64,000 bases of DNA from the NCBI GenBank assembly GCA_963779325.1, contig CAVZXS010000034.1, positions 1-64,000 of the forward strand, in the 5' to 3' direction. The position numbers and the translations under genes are program-made. This stretch comes from CAVZXS01 sp963779325. GTDB lineage: Bacteria; Bacteroidota; Bacteroidia; Chitinophagales; Chitinophagaceae. The notes beneath the pieces were generated by a model. The model was not told the DNA's origin. It saw nothing but the letters and a program-made list of their open reading frames with translations, and searched no databases. The first letter of the stretch is position 1; every line of letters begins with the position of its first letter. Below are positions 8,542 to 17,139 of this stretch, in pieces.

Positions 8542-11500
8542 TTACTCAATCGGTTTGTACTCTTTAAATAAGTTAACCTTTGTATTTTCAGTTTGCTCTT
8601 TGTATCCTTTCCATTTTGTATTGTAAAAATTATTAATCCGCTGTACTGTCATAGTAATCATCGTCTCGGCATTCTTTACCAATTTTTCTTCCTGCTCGCC
8701 GGGCGCCACACTCTTGCCGCCTATATATCCCTGCGCTATCTGCATGGTACGCATTACGGTATTGCCGGGATCGCGGCTGATGCCCTGTCTATCCGATGTT
8801 TTTCCGCTGATGAATTCGCGAATAGCTTTTAATGAATCCTGCATCAGCTTGGTTGACTTGCGTAATGAATCAATTTCTTTTCCTTCCAAATCTTTTAACT
8901 GCGCGGTCATTTTTGTACATACTTCTTCACTCTCCGTTAACCGGTCCATGCCCTCGGTCAGTTTATCAGCGCTTTTTCTCAATCGTTCATACATTTTTCG
9001 CTGTGCTGTTTTTATATCGTTTCGGTTTCCCAACCGCGGATCATCTTTTACCGTTACCAAGGCCGAATCAGCATCTTTGCCCAACATAACTACTACTTTA
9101 TATGTACCGGGCAGCGCCTGGAAACCGCCGGGCTCGGGTGCGCCGGGTCTTGGTTTTGGCGAACCGGGATTTCGAAATCCTTTTTCTTCCATACCCCAAT
9201 ACTGGCGGTTAAAGCCTGTATCGGCTTTCCATTTCAGGTTGCGGATGTTTTCATTTTTATCATTGTAAATTTTTACCGTTACACTGTCTGCTTTTACTTT
9301 TTTAGCTGAGGTGTCTTTAACTGCTTTTACAAAATATGAAACGGCGGCGCCCCGGCTCCTGTTGGGTGCATCCCACAAACCAAAGGTGCTCCACTCATAA
9401 CCCGTGGCTGCTTTGTATTGTGCCTGGTATGCATCCTGCACGGCGCTTACAGTTATTTTAGATTTAAATGTATTGCCTTTATCCGTAGCCGCTTTTCTGA
9501 GTATACGAATATCATCCAATACCCAAATGGCCCTGCCAAACGTGGCAATCACCAAATCCGCTTCGCGTTCCTGTATTGCTAAATCATAAGTTGACACGGA
9601 TGGATATCCGTTTTTCCATTGCTGAAAAGTTGTGCCGTTATCAAAACTTATCCAAAGGCCTTGCTCGGTACCCGCAAAAATTAAATTGGGTTCCGCAGGG
9701 TCCTGTATCATACACAACGCATAGCCGGTAACTTTTTTTTCATCAATCATTCTTGTCCATGTTTTTCCAAAATCAGCAGTTCTGAAAATATAAGGCTTCG
9801 AATCGCCGCGACGATAATCATTACAAACTATAAAGGCTTCTCCCGCATTATATCTTGATGCTTTTATTTGTACTATCCAACTGCCTACGGGCATACCGGG
9901 AATTTTACCGCGAAAGTTTGTCCAAGTTTTACCGTCGTCCGTTGTCAGTTGTACGTTGCCGTCATCTGTACCCGCCCATATCACTCCTTTTTGTTTGGTC
10001 GACGGTTCTATAGCCAATATAGTACAATGATTTTCCGCACCGGTAATATCAAGCGTTAATCCACCCGTTGTGCTCTGGTCTATTTTAGCGGAATCATTGG
10101 TGGTTAAATCCGGGGAAATGGTTTCCCAACTGGCCCCTTTATTATTACTTTTATGTACGTACTGGCTGCCGTAGTAAATTGTGCTTTTATCAAAAGGATC
10201 CTGTGCTATGGCGGCGTTCCAATTGAAGCGCAGTTGTTTTTTTTCTTCCAATTCAAATGAAGGTGGACGAATATTCCAGCGTTCACCTGTTTTATAATTC
10301 AATCTTCCAACATTACCACCCTGGCTCATACTGTACACCCAACCATTACCGTCGGGATCGGGCATTACATCAAAACCATCACCGCCGCCTACATTGTTCC
10401 AATAATAATTTCTTATACCGCCATTGGTCCATGTATAAGCGGGGCCATGCCAACTGCCGTTGTCCTGCATACCACCCATTACATTGTAGGGTATTTCATT
10501 ATCAACATTAATATGATAGAATTGACCCACGGGTAATTTTTCATCAAAGACCCAGGTTTTACCGCGGTCTCTTGAAATACCGATACCGCCGTCATTACCT
10601 TCAATAATAAGATCAGCATCATCAGGGTGTATCCACCAGGCATGGTGGTCGGGGTGTATACCGAAATAAGGCAGCAAGGTTTTAAAAGATTTTCCACCAT
10701 CTTCGCTGAAGGTTACTATAGAATGAATATCATAAATACGATTTTCATTTTTCGGGTCTACATAAATTTCCTGGTAATAAAACGGCCGGTCGGTTACTTC
10801 AGCCGGGTTACTGTTTACAAGCTCCCATTTAAAACCTCCGTCATCACTTTTATACAAACCGTTTTTTGCAGCTTCTATTTTTGCATATACTCTTGAAGGC
10901 ATACTGCGTGCAAATGCAATTCCCGTACGACCGATACTTCCATCGGGCATTCCATCTTCTTTAGCTAACTTCTTCCAGTTTTTACCGCCATCTATTGTAA
11001 TATATAAACCGCTGCCCGGGCCGCCGCTCTTCATTCTCCACGGTAAGCGATAGTGCTGCCACATACTCGCTATTAATTTATTGGGGTTGGAAGGATCCAT
11101 CACCAAATCAGCGCATCCTGTTGTATCATTGGTAAATAAAATTCTTGTCCAGGTTTCGCCGCCGTCAGTTGTTTTGTATACACCGCGTTCGGGATGTTGT
11201 GCGTACGGATTACCAATAGCCGCCGCATACACTGTATTTGGATTCATTGGATCAATGACTACACGATGAATATTTCTTGTTTTCTCCAAACCCATCCGTT
11301 TCCAGGTTTTACCCGCATCCAAACTTTTGTAAATGCCTTCGCCGATATTCAGTGAATTACGCGGATTACCTTCGCCGGTTCCCGCCCATACAACAGCAGG
11401 GTTACTTTGTTGGATGGCCAACGAACCGATATTTTGAATGGGCTGTTCATCAAAGACAGGCTTCCAATCTGCGCCGCTGTTTTCTGTTTTCCATACACCG

Positions 11501-11688
11501 CCCGATGCTGCACCTACATAAATTACTTCGGGGTTTTTATATACGGCATCAATAGCTGTAATACGGCCGCTCATACCGCTCGGGCCTATGTTTCGCGGTT
11601 TCAGGTTTTTAAATTGGCTCAACGAAATTTTTTGAGCCGATAAAGAAAAAGTAATAAATAAAGAAAGAAGCAGAAGAAGTTTTCTCAT
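8542..11688 (-). CDS. Secreted BNR/Asp-box beta-propeller protein (sortilin/VPS10-like)
   Basis: 1048 residues with signal peptide (LLLLLSLFITFSLSAQ). Roughly the first 720 residues carry about ten Asp-box repeats (DAGKTW, DGGETW, DGGKNW, DRGKTW, DDGKTW, DFGKTW and variants), the mark of tandem beta-propellers of the sortilin/BNR superfamily. The C-terminal 300 residues hold a beta domain (PGTYKVVVMLGKD) and a helical tail. Bacteroidota have many such exported propellers, often called glycosyl hydrolases without proof. No catalytic site is evident. Monocistronic with its own promoter. Confidence 0.85.
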   Translation of the reverse strand: MRKLLLLLSLFITFSLSAQKISLSQFKNLKPRNIGPSGMSGRITAIDAVYKNPEVIYVGAASGGVWKTENSGADWKPVFDEQPIQNIGSLAIQQSNPAVVWAGTGEGNPRNSLNIGEGIYKSLDAGKTWKRMGLEKTRNIHRVVIDPMNPNTVYAAAIGNPYAQHPERGVYKTTDGGETWTRILFTNDTTGCADLVMDPSNPNKLIASMWQHYRLPWRMKSGGPGSGLYITIDGGKNWKKLAKEDGMPDGSIGRTGIAFARSMPSRVYAKIEAAKNGLYKSDDGGFKWELVNSNPAEVTDRPFYYQEIYVDPKNENRIYDIHSIVTFSEDGGKSFKTLLPYFGIHPDHHAWWIHPDDADLIIEGNDGGIGISRDRGKTWVFDEKLPVGQFYHINVDNEIPYNVMGGMQDNGSWHGPAYTWTNGGIRNYYWNNVGGGDGFDVMPDPDGNGWVYSMSQGGNVGRLNYKTGERWNIRPPSFELEEKKQLRFNWNAAIAQDPFDKSTIYYGSQYVHKSNNKGASWETISPDLTTNDSAKIDQSTTGGLTLDITGAENHCTILAIEPSTKQKGVIWAGTDDGNVQLTTDDGKTWTNFRGKIPGMPVGSWIVQIKASRYNAGEAFIVCNDYRRGDSKPYIFRTADFGKTWTRMIDEKKVTGYALCMIQDPAEPNLIFAGTEQGLWISFDNGTTFQQWKNGYPSVSTYDLAIQEREADLVIATFGRAIWVLDDIRILRKAATDKGNTFKSKITVSAVQDAYQAQYKAATGYEWSTFGLWDAPNRSRGAAVSYFVKAVKDTSAKKVKADSVTVKIYNDKNENIRNLKWKADTGFNRQYWGMEEKGFRNPGSPKPRPGAPEPGGFQALPGTYKVVVMLGKDADSALVTVKDDPRLGNRNDIKTAQRKMYERLRKSADKLTEGMDRLTESEEVCTKMTAQLKDLEGKEIDSLRKSTKLMQDSLKAIREFISGKTSDRQGISRDPGNTVMRTMQIAQGYIGGKSVAPGEQEEKLVKNAETMITMTVQRINNFYNTKWKGYKEQTENTKVNLFKEYKPIE

Positions 11689-11710
11689 TGCGTTGTAGTT
11701 TTTGGAATGT

Positions 11711-11740
11711 TAAACTTACTTATTAAAGCTTGTGCAGCAA
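11711..11740 (-). promoter_or_regulatory. Promoter of the BNR protein gene (TTG-N19-TAAGTTTA)
   Basis: Minus-strand TTG (11740-11738), 19-base spacer and TAAGTTTA (11718-11711), one base off the TAnnTTTG consensus, about 22 bases before the ATG. Confidence 0.55.
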
Positions 11741-11805
11741 AATGGTTTTTTGCCATAGGTCTCCGAACAAGCAATTCTTTAATAAAATGGCAATGGAAGG
11801 AAAAG

Positions 11806-11831
11806 AAAAGGGACCTTTTAAAGCCCCTTTT
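11806..11831 (-). terminator. Terminator of the sigma factor operon
   Basis: AAAAGGG (11806-11812) and CCCCTTTT (11824-11831) form a stem just past the stop of the membrane partner gene. On the minus strand the stem ends in a T-rich tract (CCCTTTTCTTTTCC). Confidence 0.5.
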
Positions 11832-11852
11832 GTAAAAAAAAATTTATACTTA

Positions 11853-13151
11853 TTATTTTAACCTGTAGATAAAGCCTGCTTGCAATGAGCGTATATTATT
11901 ATTGCCCGATGTACGGTTATAAAATTCTTTATTGGTAATGGGTATAAAACCATAACCTGCTTTTAATGAAAAACCCAACCTGCTTTTAAATTCTTTTTGA
12001 ATACCTGCGGTAAAGAATAGATTGAAACGGTTAACAGCTTTATCCATAATAGGGCTGTTAACAATCAGCGTAGCGGGTCCGGAAGGTTGCCCGTTTCTGT
12101 CGTAATAAACGGTACGCAGGTTAATGGCATAAGAGGGTTCGAAACCAAGCGAAAGAAATGTATTGTCGCGATTTCTTTTAGCATTTAAGTCAAACAAATA
12201 ACCAAATGAAAAACGCAACGCAGTCATTCGGTCTATAACAGCATCTGTCTCGGGCGACGGTGTATTAACTTTTGATGCGCTAATATACTGATGCTTCAGT
12301 TTATGATTTACAATACTCAATCCTGTAAAAAGGTGTTTGTTATCATTGGTTTTTTGCACCCACGTTACACCTGCCTGGAAACCAACTTTATTAAACGGCA
12401 TGGAAATATCACCGCCCGAATTTAAATACCACCTGCTTTTGCCGGTTGATTTTTGATTTTCATTTTTAATCGCAGTTTTAGAAATTCTTTCTTCTATAAA
12501 AGGAGCGGCTTCCTGCTTCACTTCAGTTTTATTATCATCAATTGCCGGCGTTATAGTTTGCTCGGGTAAAGTTTTAATTGGGGTAACCTCTTGCTGATTG
12601 AATAATTTTACTTCAGTTTCGTTTTTGTCAGCAGGCGCAGCAATCGGGTTCTCCATATCATTCTCACCTGTTACTTTTGGTAAATTCCCCTTCTTATTCA
12701 GCCGGTTTATTCCACCGGATGATTTATTTATATTAAAATTACCGGCAGATTTATTTTCGGGGTTTGCTGTCCCATTCGCTGCAGCTTGCTTTACAATTGG
12801 AGATTCGGTTGGCTCAACGGCACTGCTTTCGTTTAAATTATTATTCCCTTCTCCGAAGGGTAATGATTTTTTATTTTCTGAATGAGTGTCGTTGCTTGAA
12901 TTATTTGCATTATTATCAAAAGTAATAATATCCTGTTTTTCTTTTCTTTGATTATCGATAACAAAATAGGCTGCTCCGCCGGTTAATAAAAACATGAACA
13001 ACAATACCAACCACCGTTTCTTATCTTTCTTCTCCTTCCGATTCGCTTCAAGCTTCGACTGAATTTTTTCCCACATCGCCTCATCATACTCAAAATCTGT
13101 TTGAGTAAGTCCTTTTTTAAAAAGCTCGTCCGGCGTAAACTTATTATTCAT
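11853..13151 (-). CDS. Membrane partner of an ECF sigma factor, with C-terminal barrel-like domain
   Basis: 432 residues. An acidic N-terminus (FEYDEAMWEKIQSKLE, residues about 20-35) precedes one TM helix (WLVLLFMFLLTGGAAYFVI, about 47-65), then a long low-complexity Asn/Glu/Lys-rich linker to about residue 240, and a C-terminal domain of amphipathic strands (GGDISMPFNKVGFQAGVTW to LQAGFIYRLK). It starts 2 bases after the stop of the sigma gene, so the two are an operon. The layout suggests an anti-sigma-like or signal-relay role by position, but no zinc-binding anti-sigma motif is present. Function is inferred. Confidence 0.65.
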   Translation of the reverse strand: MNNKFTPDELFKKGLTQTDFEYDEAMWEKIQSKLEANRKEKKDKKRWLVLLFMFLLTGGAAYFVIDNQRKEKQDIITFDNNANNSSNDTHSENKKSLPFGEGNNNLNESSAVEPTESPIVKQAAANGTANPENKSAGNFNINKSSGGINRLNKKGNLPKVTGENDMENPIAAPADKNETEVKLFNQQEVTPIKTLPEQTITPAIDDNKTEVKQEAAPFIEERISKTAIKNENQKSTGKSRWYLNSGGDISMPFNKVGFQAGVTWVQKTNDNKHLFTGLSIVNHKLKHQYISASKVNTPSPETDAVIDRMTALRFSFGYLFDLNAKRNRDNTFLSLGFEPSYAINLRTVYYDRNGQPSGPATLIVNSPIMDKAVNRFNLFFTAGIQKEFKSRLGFSLKAGYGFIPITNKEFYNRTSGNNNIRSLQAGFIYRLK

Positions 13152-13153
13152 GC

Positions 13154-13756
13154 TTAAACCCGTTTAAGTTTTATTAATTGCGTTTTTTTTTCAAGCTCTT
13201 CCGTCAGTATCTTTCTTGCCTGCGCCAAGTGAAACTGCGATGTTCTTTCGGCCATATTCATCAGGGCGCCTATTTCTTTATGCGTATATTCTTCAAAAAC
13301 ATAAAGATTAAATATTTGTTTCGTCACTGGCGGCAATTGGTGCAGCATCGTTTGCAAATCTTCTTTGGACCAGCGTCCTTCATACAAACTCTCATCATAC
13401 ATTCCGCTGCCGTACATTGCATCATCCATCATTCGCTCATCCGTTTTTTCGGTATGTTGCAAATGAATAACATTGCGGTGAAAAGTATTTTTCTTGTATC
13501 GATAATGATCTAACGCAACATTCACTAAAATACGTTTCATCCATCCTTCAAATGAACCGGCACCTTCATACTGCCCTATATTGGTAAATATCTTTAAGAA
13601 CCCGTTCTGCAACATTTCCTCCGCATCTTCCCTGTTATCGGCATACCGCATACAGATATTCATAAACAGACTAAAGTATTGCCTGTATAAGTGCTTCTGA
13701 AAAACAGCGTTGTTTTCCCTGCATCCTGTAATTATTTCCTGTAAGGATAAAACCAT
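13154..13756 (-). CDS. ECF RNA polymerase sigma factor (sigma-70 family)
   Basis: 200 residues. Region 2: ENNAVFQKHLYRQYFSLFMN then DAEEMLQNGFLKIFTNI (core binding and -10 recognition). Region 4: LPPVTKQIFNLYVFEEYTHK then EIGALMNMAERTSQFHLAQA, a helix-turn-helix. Typical ECF size. It forms a two-gene operon with the membrane partner gene. No TAnnTTTG box lies upstream, so it may use a different (possibly its own) promoter type. Confidence 0.9.
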   Translation of the reverse strand: MVLSLQEIITGCRENNAVFQKHLYRQYFSLFMNICMRYADNREDAEEMLQNGFLKIFTNIGQYEGAGSFEGWMKRILVNVALDHYRYKKNTFHRNVIHLQHTEKTDERMMDDAMYGSGMYDESLYEGRWSKEDLQTMLHQLPPVTKQIFNLYVFEEYTHKEIGALMNMAERTSQFHLAQARKILTEELEKKTQLIKLKRV

Positions 13757-13830
13757 TGGTGGTGAACGGACTTTTTTAAAAGACGTTAATTTACTAACCC
13801 CTGCCGCAGCCTTCGCTGTGCTATAAAATT

Positions 13831-13861
13831 AAAAAACTCCCCGTTGCCGGAGAGTCTTTTT
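13831..13861 (-). terminator. Hairpin downstream of msrB, probable terminator
   Basis: On the minus strand GACTCTCCGG then CAACGGGGAGT pairs imperfectly and is followed by TTTTTT. It lies between the msrB stop and the sigma gene start, both on the minus strand. Confidence 0.45.
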
Positions 13862-13924
13862 GTTCTTATAAGCTTTAATACCGCATATCAAATAAAGAAA
13901 TAACTCAATATTCATTCATTTTGG

Positions 13925-14014
13925 CGGCATTTACCAATCCCCTTCCACAGGGCCTTGGCACGCAATTTCATTTTTTAGTACTGATATTGGACTGAAATGA
14001 AATTGCGATTGGTA
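13925..14014. repeat. Nested inverted repeat after msrB
   Basis: Inner arms CGCAATTTCATTT (13961-13973) and AAATGAAATTGCG (13995-14007) are perfect 13-bp complements. Outside them ACCAATC and GATTGGT pair again. The ATTGGTATAATT end resembles the elements at 40182-40738 and 63400-63470, so this may be a shorter member of the same dispersed family. Confidence 0.55.
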
Positions 14015-14018
14015 TAAT

Positions 14019-14636
14019 TTATTCGGGTTTTTCCTTTTTATCGTTATTTTCCTGTGCGTTGTACTTTTTCTCGGCCTCTTTCGCCTTATCAAAATCAAGG
14101 ACTACGCCATTTATACAATACCTGAGGCCGGTTGGAGGCGGGCCATCATTAAATACATGACCCAAGTGCGATTTGCATCGTCCGCATTGCGTTTCAGTTC
14201 TCTCCATACCATGTGCGTTATCAGGTGTATATATTATACTCCCTTTGCTGATAGGCTCATAAAAACTTGGCCAGCCGCAGCCGCTGTCAAATTTGGTATC
14301 GCTTTTAAATAATGCATTACCGCAAACGGCGCAATAATAAGTTCCTTTTTCATAAAAATTCTCAAACTTGCTGGTCCAGGGACGTTCTGTACCTTTTTGG
14401 CGGGCAACATTGTACACATCCTGCGGCAAAATTTTCTTCCATTCATCTTCAGGCAGTACCACTTTGGCGGTATCGGTAGTCGAGTAGACGGGATTTTCTG
14501 CCTTAAATCCACCGGATTTTTTTTCTGTAGAATCCATTGTTGTTTTTTTAATTTTCGAGTTCGATTGGGAATAGCTGCATTGTTGTAAACCGGCAGCCAA
14601 CAACACAAGTACCAAATATCTATTTACCATTTTCAT
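14019..14636 (-). CDS. msrB: Peptide-methionine (R)-S-oxide reductase, lipoprotein form
   Basis: Reduces methionine-R-sulfoxide in proteins. The ATG at 14636 is preferred over the longer frame because it gives a lipoprotein signal (LVLLAAGLQQC), placing the enzyme in the periplasm rather than the cytosol. MsrB hallmarks are intact: DEWKKILPQDVYNVAR, the zinc CxxC pairs (CAVCGN and CGRCKSHLGH), GCGWPSFY, and the catalytic Cys in GLRYCINGVVLDF. 205 residues. Monocistronic. Extracytoplasmic MsrB repairs envelope proteins after oxidative stress; the location here is inferred from the lipobox. Confidence 0.93.
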   Translation of the reverse strand: MKMVNRYLVLVLLAAGLQQCSYSQSNSKIKKTTMDSTEKKSGGFKAENPVYSTTDTAKVVLPEDEWKKILPQDVYNVARQKGTERPWTSKFENFYEKGTYYCAVCGNALFKSDTKFDSGCGWPSFYEPISKGSIIYTPDNAHGMERTETQCGRCKSHLGHVFNDGPPPTGLRYCINGVVLDFDKAKEAEKKYNAQENNDKKEKPE

Positions 14637-14788
14637 ATAATTGTTTAACAAATTTACGTAATGCTTGTTCGCCGGGTTTGTAAAGCCGCCGACAAGCCGC
14701 ATTTATTAACAAATCGTTGAATTTTGGCTTTTTCAATGAATATTAATGAAATATTTGGGCTATTAAACAAAATCTAAGGATGCTACAT

Positions 14789-14796
14789 TATATTTG
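14789..14796 (+). promoter_or_regulatory. -7 box of adk
   Basis: TATATTTG fits TAnnTTTG, 27 bases before the ATG at 14824. It overlaps an upstream in-frame TTG (14794), which argues against that codon as the start. The -33 TTG is missing. Confidence 0.4.
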
Positions 14797-14823
14797 TCAC
14801 TTTCCAAAAGCCTGACATTGCTT

Positions 14824-15399
14824 ATGTTCAATTTGATTCTTTTTGGCCCCCCCGGCAGCGGTAAAGGTACGCAAAGCGAAAAGCTGATTGCGAAATACGG
14901 TCTTATTCATTTGAGTACCGGGGATTTGCTGCGCAAAGAAATTGCCGCGCAAACTTCTTTGGGAATTGCAGCAAAAAAAATTATGGATAAAGGTCAATTA
15001 GTTCCTGACGAGGTAGTCATCGGCATGATCAGTTCTGCTTTGGATAATAACCCGGGTGCGAAAGGTTTTTTGTTTGACGGTTTTCCGCGTACAGTGGCCC
15101 AAGCCGAAGCATTGGATGGTTTGCTGGAACTGAAAAACACACAGATAAATGTAATGCTTGCATTGCAGGTAAGTCAGGAGGAGTTGGTAAATCGGTTAAT
15201 AAAAAGAGGGCAGACAAGCGGAAGAAGTGATGATGTGAATGAAGATATTATAAGAGCCAGAATTGCCGAGTACGAAAACAAAACTTCAGTAGTGGCTGAT
15301 TACTATAATAAATTCGGTAAAGTGGTAATGATAAAAGGAGAGGGAAGCATTGACAAAATATTTAATTCACTTTCCGAAGCAATAGAAGTAAAGAACTGA
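14824..15399 (+). CDS. adk: Adenylate kinase, short-LID type
   Basis: Catalyses ATP + AMP to 2 ADP in the cytoplasm. 191 residues from ATG 14824. P-loop GPPGSGKGT at residues 8-16, STGDLLR (AMP site), FDGFPRT (AMP/core), then RGQTSGRSDDVNEDIIRAR, which is the short LID without the four-Cys zinc finger found in long forms. All catalytic Arg residues appear present. A TTG 30 bases upstream is in frame but overlaps the promoter. Followed by a strong terminator. Confidence 0.96.
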   Translation: MFNLILFGPPGSGKGTQSEKLIAKYGLIHLSTGDLLRKEIAAQTSLGIAAKKIMDKGQLVPDEVVIGMISSALDNNPGAKGFLFDGFPRTVAQAEALDGLLELKNTQINVMLALQVSQEELVNRLIKRGQTSGRSDDVNEDIIRARIAEYENKTSVVADYYNKFGKVVMIKGEGSIDKIFNSLSEAIEVKN

Positions 15400-15424
15400 T
15401 TTAAAAGATTACTATTTTTTACAG

Positions 15425-15450
15425 AAGCAAGTCAAATGACTTGCTTTTTA
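15425..15450 (+). terminator. Terminator of adk
   Basis: AAGCAAGTCA (15425-15434), two bases, TGACTTGCTT (15437-15446) and then a T run. Perfect stem 26 bases after the stop. Confidence 0.85.
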
Positions 15451-15477
15451 GTTTTATCTTGCTTAAAATAAAAAAGC

Positions 15478-15945
15478 ATGGATCAGGATAAATACGAATT
15501 TGCAATCAACGGTTTTATTTCTCTTGTTCGTAACCTGCCCGCCGATAAAAAAGGCAACTGGGGAAAAATGAATGCGCAGCAAATGGCTGAGCATGTAACG
15601 GCTTTTTTTAAAATATCTTCGGGAAAAATAAAATTCCCGATTGTTACTCCCGAAGATCAGCTGCCAAAATTCAAATCTTTTTTATTAAGCGATAAAGAAT
15701 TTAGAGAAAATACAAAGGCGCCTGCTGCCGTATTGGGCGATGAGCCGCTGCCGCTGAGAAACAAAACAAAGGACGAAGCTCTGGCAGGTTTGCAAAAAAG
15801 CATAACTGAATTTGTCGACTATTTTAAGGATGACAAAATCAAAACTGTCGCCCATCCGGTATTTGGTGAATTAAACTTTGAAGAATGGGTGCTGCTGCAT
15901 TATAAGCATACCCTGCATCACGCAAAACAGTTTGGTTTGGTATAA
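15478..15945 (+). CDS. DUF1569 (DinB-superfamily-like) protein
   Basis: 155 residues. MNAQQMAEHVTAFFKISSGK near residue 30 and EEWVLLHYKHTLHHAKQFGL at the C-terminus give the spaced His residues typical of DUF1569/DinB-like four-helix bundles, which bind a metal with three His. No signal peptide, so cytoplasmic. Biochemical role unknown; some DinB relatives are thiol-dependent transferases. It sits alone between the adk terminator and a convergent lipoprotein gene. Confidence 0.75.
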   Translation: MDQDKYEFAINGFISLVRNLPADKKGNWGKMNAQQMAEHVTAFFKISSGKIKFPIVTPEDQLPKFKSFLLSDKEFRENTKAPAAVLGDEPLPLRNKTKDEALAGLQKSITEFVDYFKDDKIKTVAHPVFGELNFEEWVLLHYKHTLHHAKQFGLV

Positions 15946-15951
15946 ATATGC

Positions 15952-16437
15952 TTAAGGTGTTGTAAATGCAACCGGGAAAATATACTGCCTGTTTGTAACA
16001 GTATTCGTAACATTCGCATCTATCGTCCATCTATTCGCATCTGTTTTTGTTCCTTTTATCCTGCCATCCGTAATGGCCATGGCATTTACATTGCCGCAAA
16101 AACAAGTTGCCTGCGAATGGCAGTTTATTGTACTCAATGCCGCACCCGACACATCAGAGCTGTTATCAGTTTTAGGAATTTCAAAACCCAATATTTCTGA
16201 TCCTTCATCGTCAGCAATATTTTTGCAATCACGGTACGTATGCGTGTAATTAAAAACCAATTTATCACCGTTTTCGATGCTGATCCGCTGACCGGTTGTT
16301 ACTACTATAATCTTCTTATCAATTAGTAAATCGTAGTTGAATTTTTCAGGTGTGCAGTTGTTGAACGGGCCTTTTTTACAGGAAGCCGTCAGCAAAATAA
16401 ATAAAAAAACCGCGGCAATACTTTTCATAAGCATCAT
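15952..16437 (-). CDS. Small lipoprotein, unknown function
   Basis: About 161 residues; starts at 16437, 16434 and 16428 are all plausible. The signal peptide FLFILLTASC ends in a lipobox Cys. The mature part has KIIVVTTGQRISIENGDKLV, a C-rich segment (HSQATCFCGN) and a basic-polar C-terminus. No family recognised. It ends 6 bases from the stop of the convergent DUF1569 gene. Confidence 0.6.
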   Translation of the reverse strand: MMLMKSIAAVFLFILLTASCKKGPFNNCTPEKFNYDLLIDKKIIVVTTGQRISIENGDKLVFNYTHTYRDCKNIADDEGSEILGFEIPKTDNSSDVSGAALSTINCHSQATCFCGNVNAMAITDGRIKGTKTDANRWTIDANVTNTVTNRQYIFPVAFTTP

Positions 16438-16490
16438 TTTCAAAGTTGACAAAGTTTAATACCGTGTCGTTGCATTACAGAAGGGGATAC

Positions 16491-16868
16491 TTAATAAGAA
16501 GATGTGTTTTGCTTAAGCCAATCTACTATTTGGTCAAACTTTATTTCCCCCGTAGAAATTTTAATGATAAAATTATACAGGTCGTTTTCTTTGGCAGTTA
16601 AAACAGTATTATATTCAACCAAAAGCGTTGCCATTGTCAACAGTCCTGTTCTTTTATTTCCATCCACAAAAGGGTGGTTCACAATCAGGCTCTCGCTAAT
16701 AGCGGCAGCTTTTTCAATAGGCGACGGGTATAAATCTTCGCCACCAAAAGTTTGAAACGGTCTCGCCAGGGCGGATTCTAAAAGCCCGATATCTCTAATC
16801 CCTTTAGCGCCGCCAAAATCTTCAATTGATGCATCATGTAATTTTAAAACATCTTCTGCTAAAATCAT
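16491..16868 (-). CDS. doc: Doc (death-on-curing) family toxin
   Basis: 125-residue Fic-fold toxin. The active-site motif HPFVDGNKRTG (about residues 65-75) is the Doc form, where K replaces the G of the Fic HPFxxGNGR motif. Doc proteins phosphorylate EF-Tu and arrest translation. The preceding ALARPFQTFGGEDLYPSPIEKAA is also typical. It overlaps the antitoxin gene by 4 bases (ATGA), so the two are translationally coupled. Full length and apparently intact. Confidence 0.88.
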   Translation of the reverse strand: MILAEDVLKLHDASIEDFGGAKGIRDIGLLESALARPFQTFGGEDLYPSPIEKAAAISESLIVNHPFVDGNKRTGLLTMATLLVEYNTVLTAKENDLYNFIIKISTGEIKFDQIVDWLKQNTSSY

Positions 16869-17059
16869 TGAGCCAGTTTTTGAAGTACATTGCTATATTG
16901 TTTTTTCACTTTATCATAATGCTGTGAAAGATTTAAGGCTTTATTTTCATTTGCAGATGATATCATTGCCAGGTGTTCTAATATCTCTTTTACGGCAGCT
17001 TCGTTGTTTAGCTTACTGATTTCATTAATAGCTGCTAATTTCATTTCTGCTACACTCAT
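16865..17059 (-). CDS. Antitoxin of the Doc pair
   Basis: 64 residues, helical, with no clear DNA-binding N-terminus of the Phd type. It begins MSVAEMKLAAINEISKLNNE and ends in a Lys/Gln-rich helix (YDKVKKQYSNVLQKLAQ). Similar short helical partners precede doc genes in Bacteroidota. Antitoxin role inferred from position, size and ATGA overlap. Confidence 0.7.
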   Translation of the reverse strand: MSVAEMKLAAINEISKLNNEAAVKEILEHLAMISSANENKALNLSQHYDKVKKQYSNVLQKLAQ

Positions 17060-17079
17060 AATTTTAAAATTTTATTACT

Positions 17080-17087
17080 CAAATTTA
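17080..17087 (-). promoter_or_regulatory. -7 box of the Doc operon
   Basis: Minus-strand TAAATTTG, 20 bases before the antitoxin ATG. No -33 TTG at the right spacing. Confidence 0.35.
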
Positions 17088-17139
17088 CAAAATCTATTCC
17101 ACTTTTGGTTAGTAGATTTGCTGAGCATACTATTGCAAT

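Noticed and set aside
8714..9268. 184-codon plus-strand frame inside the BNR gene
   Set aside because: Antisense shadow of the repeat-rich, clearly coding minus strand.
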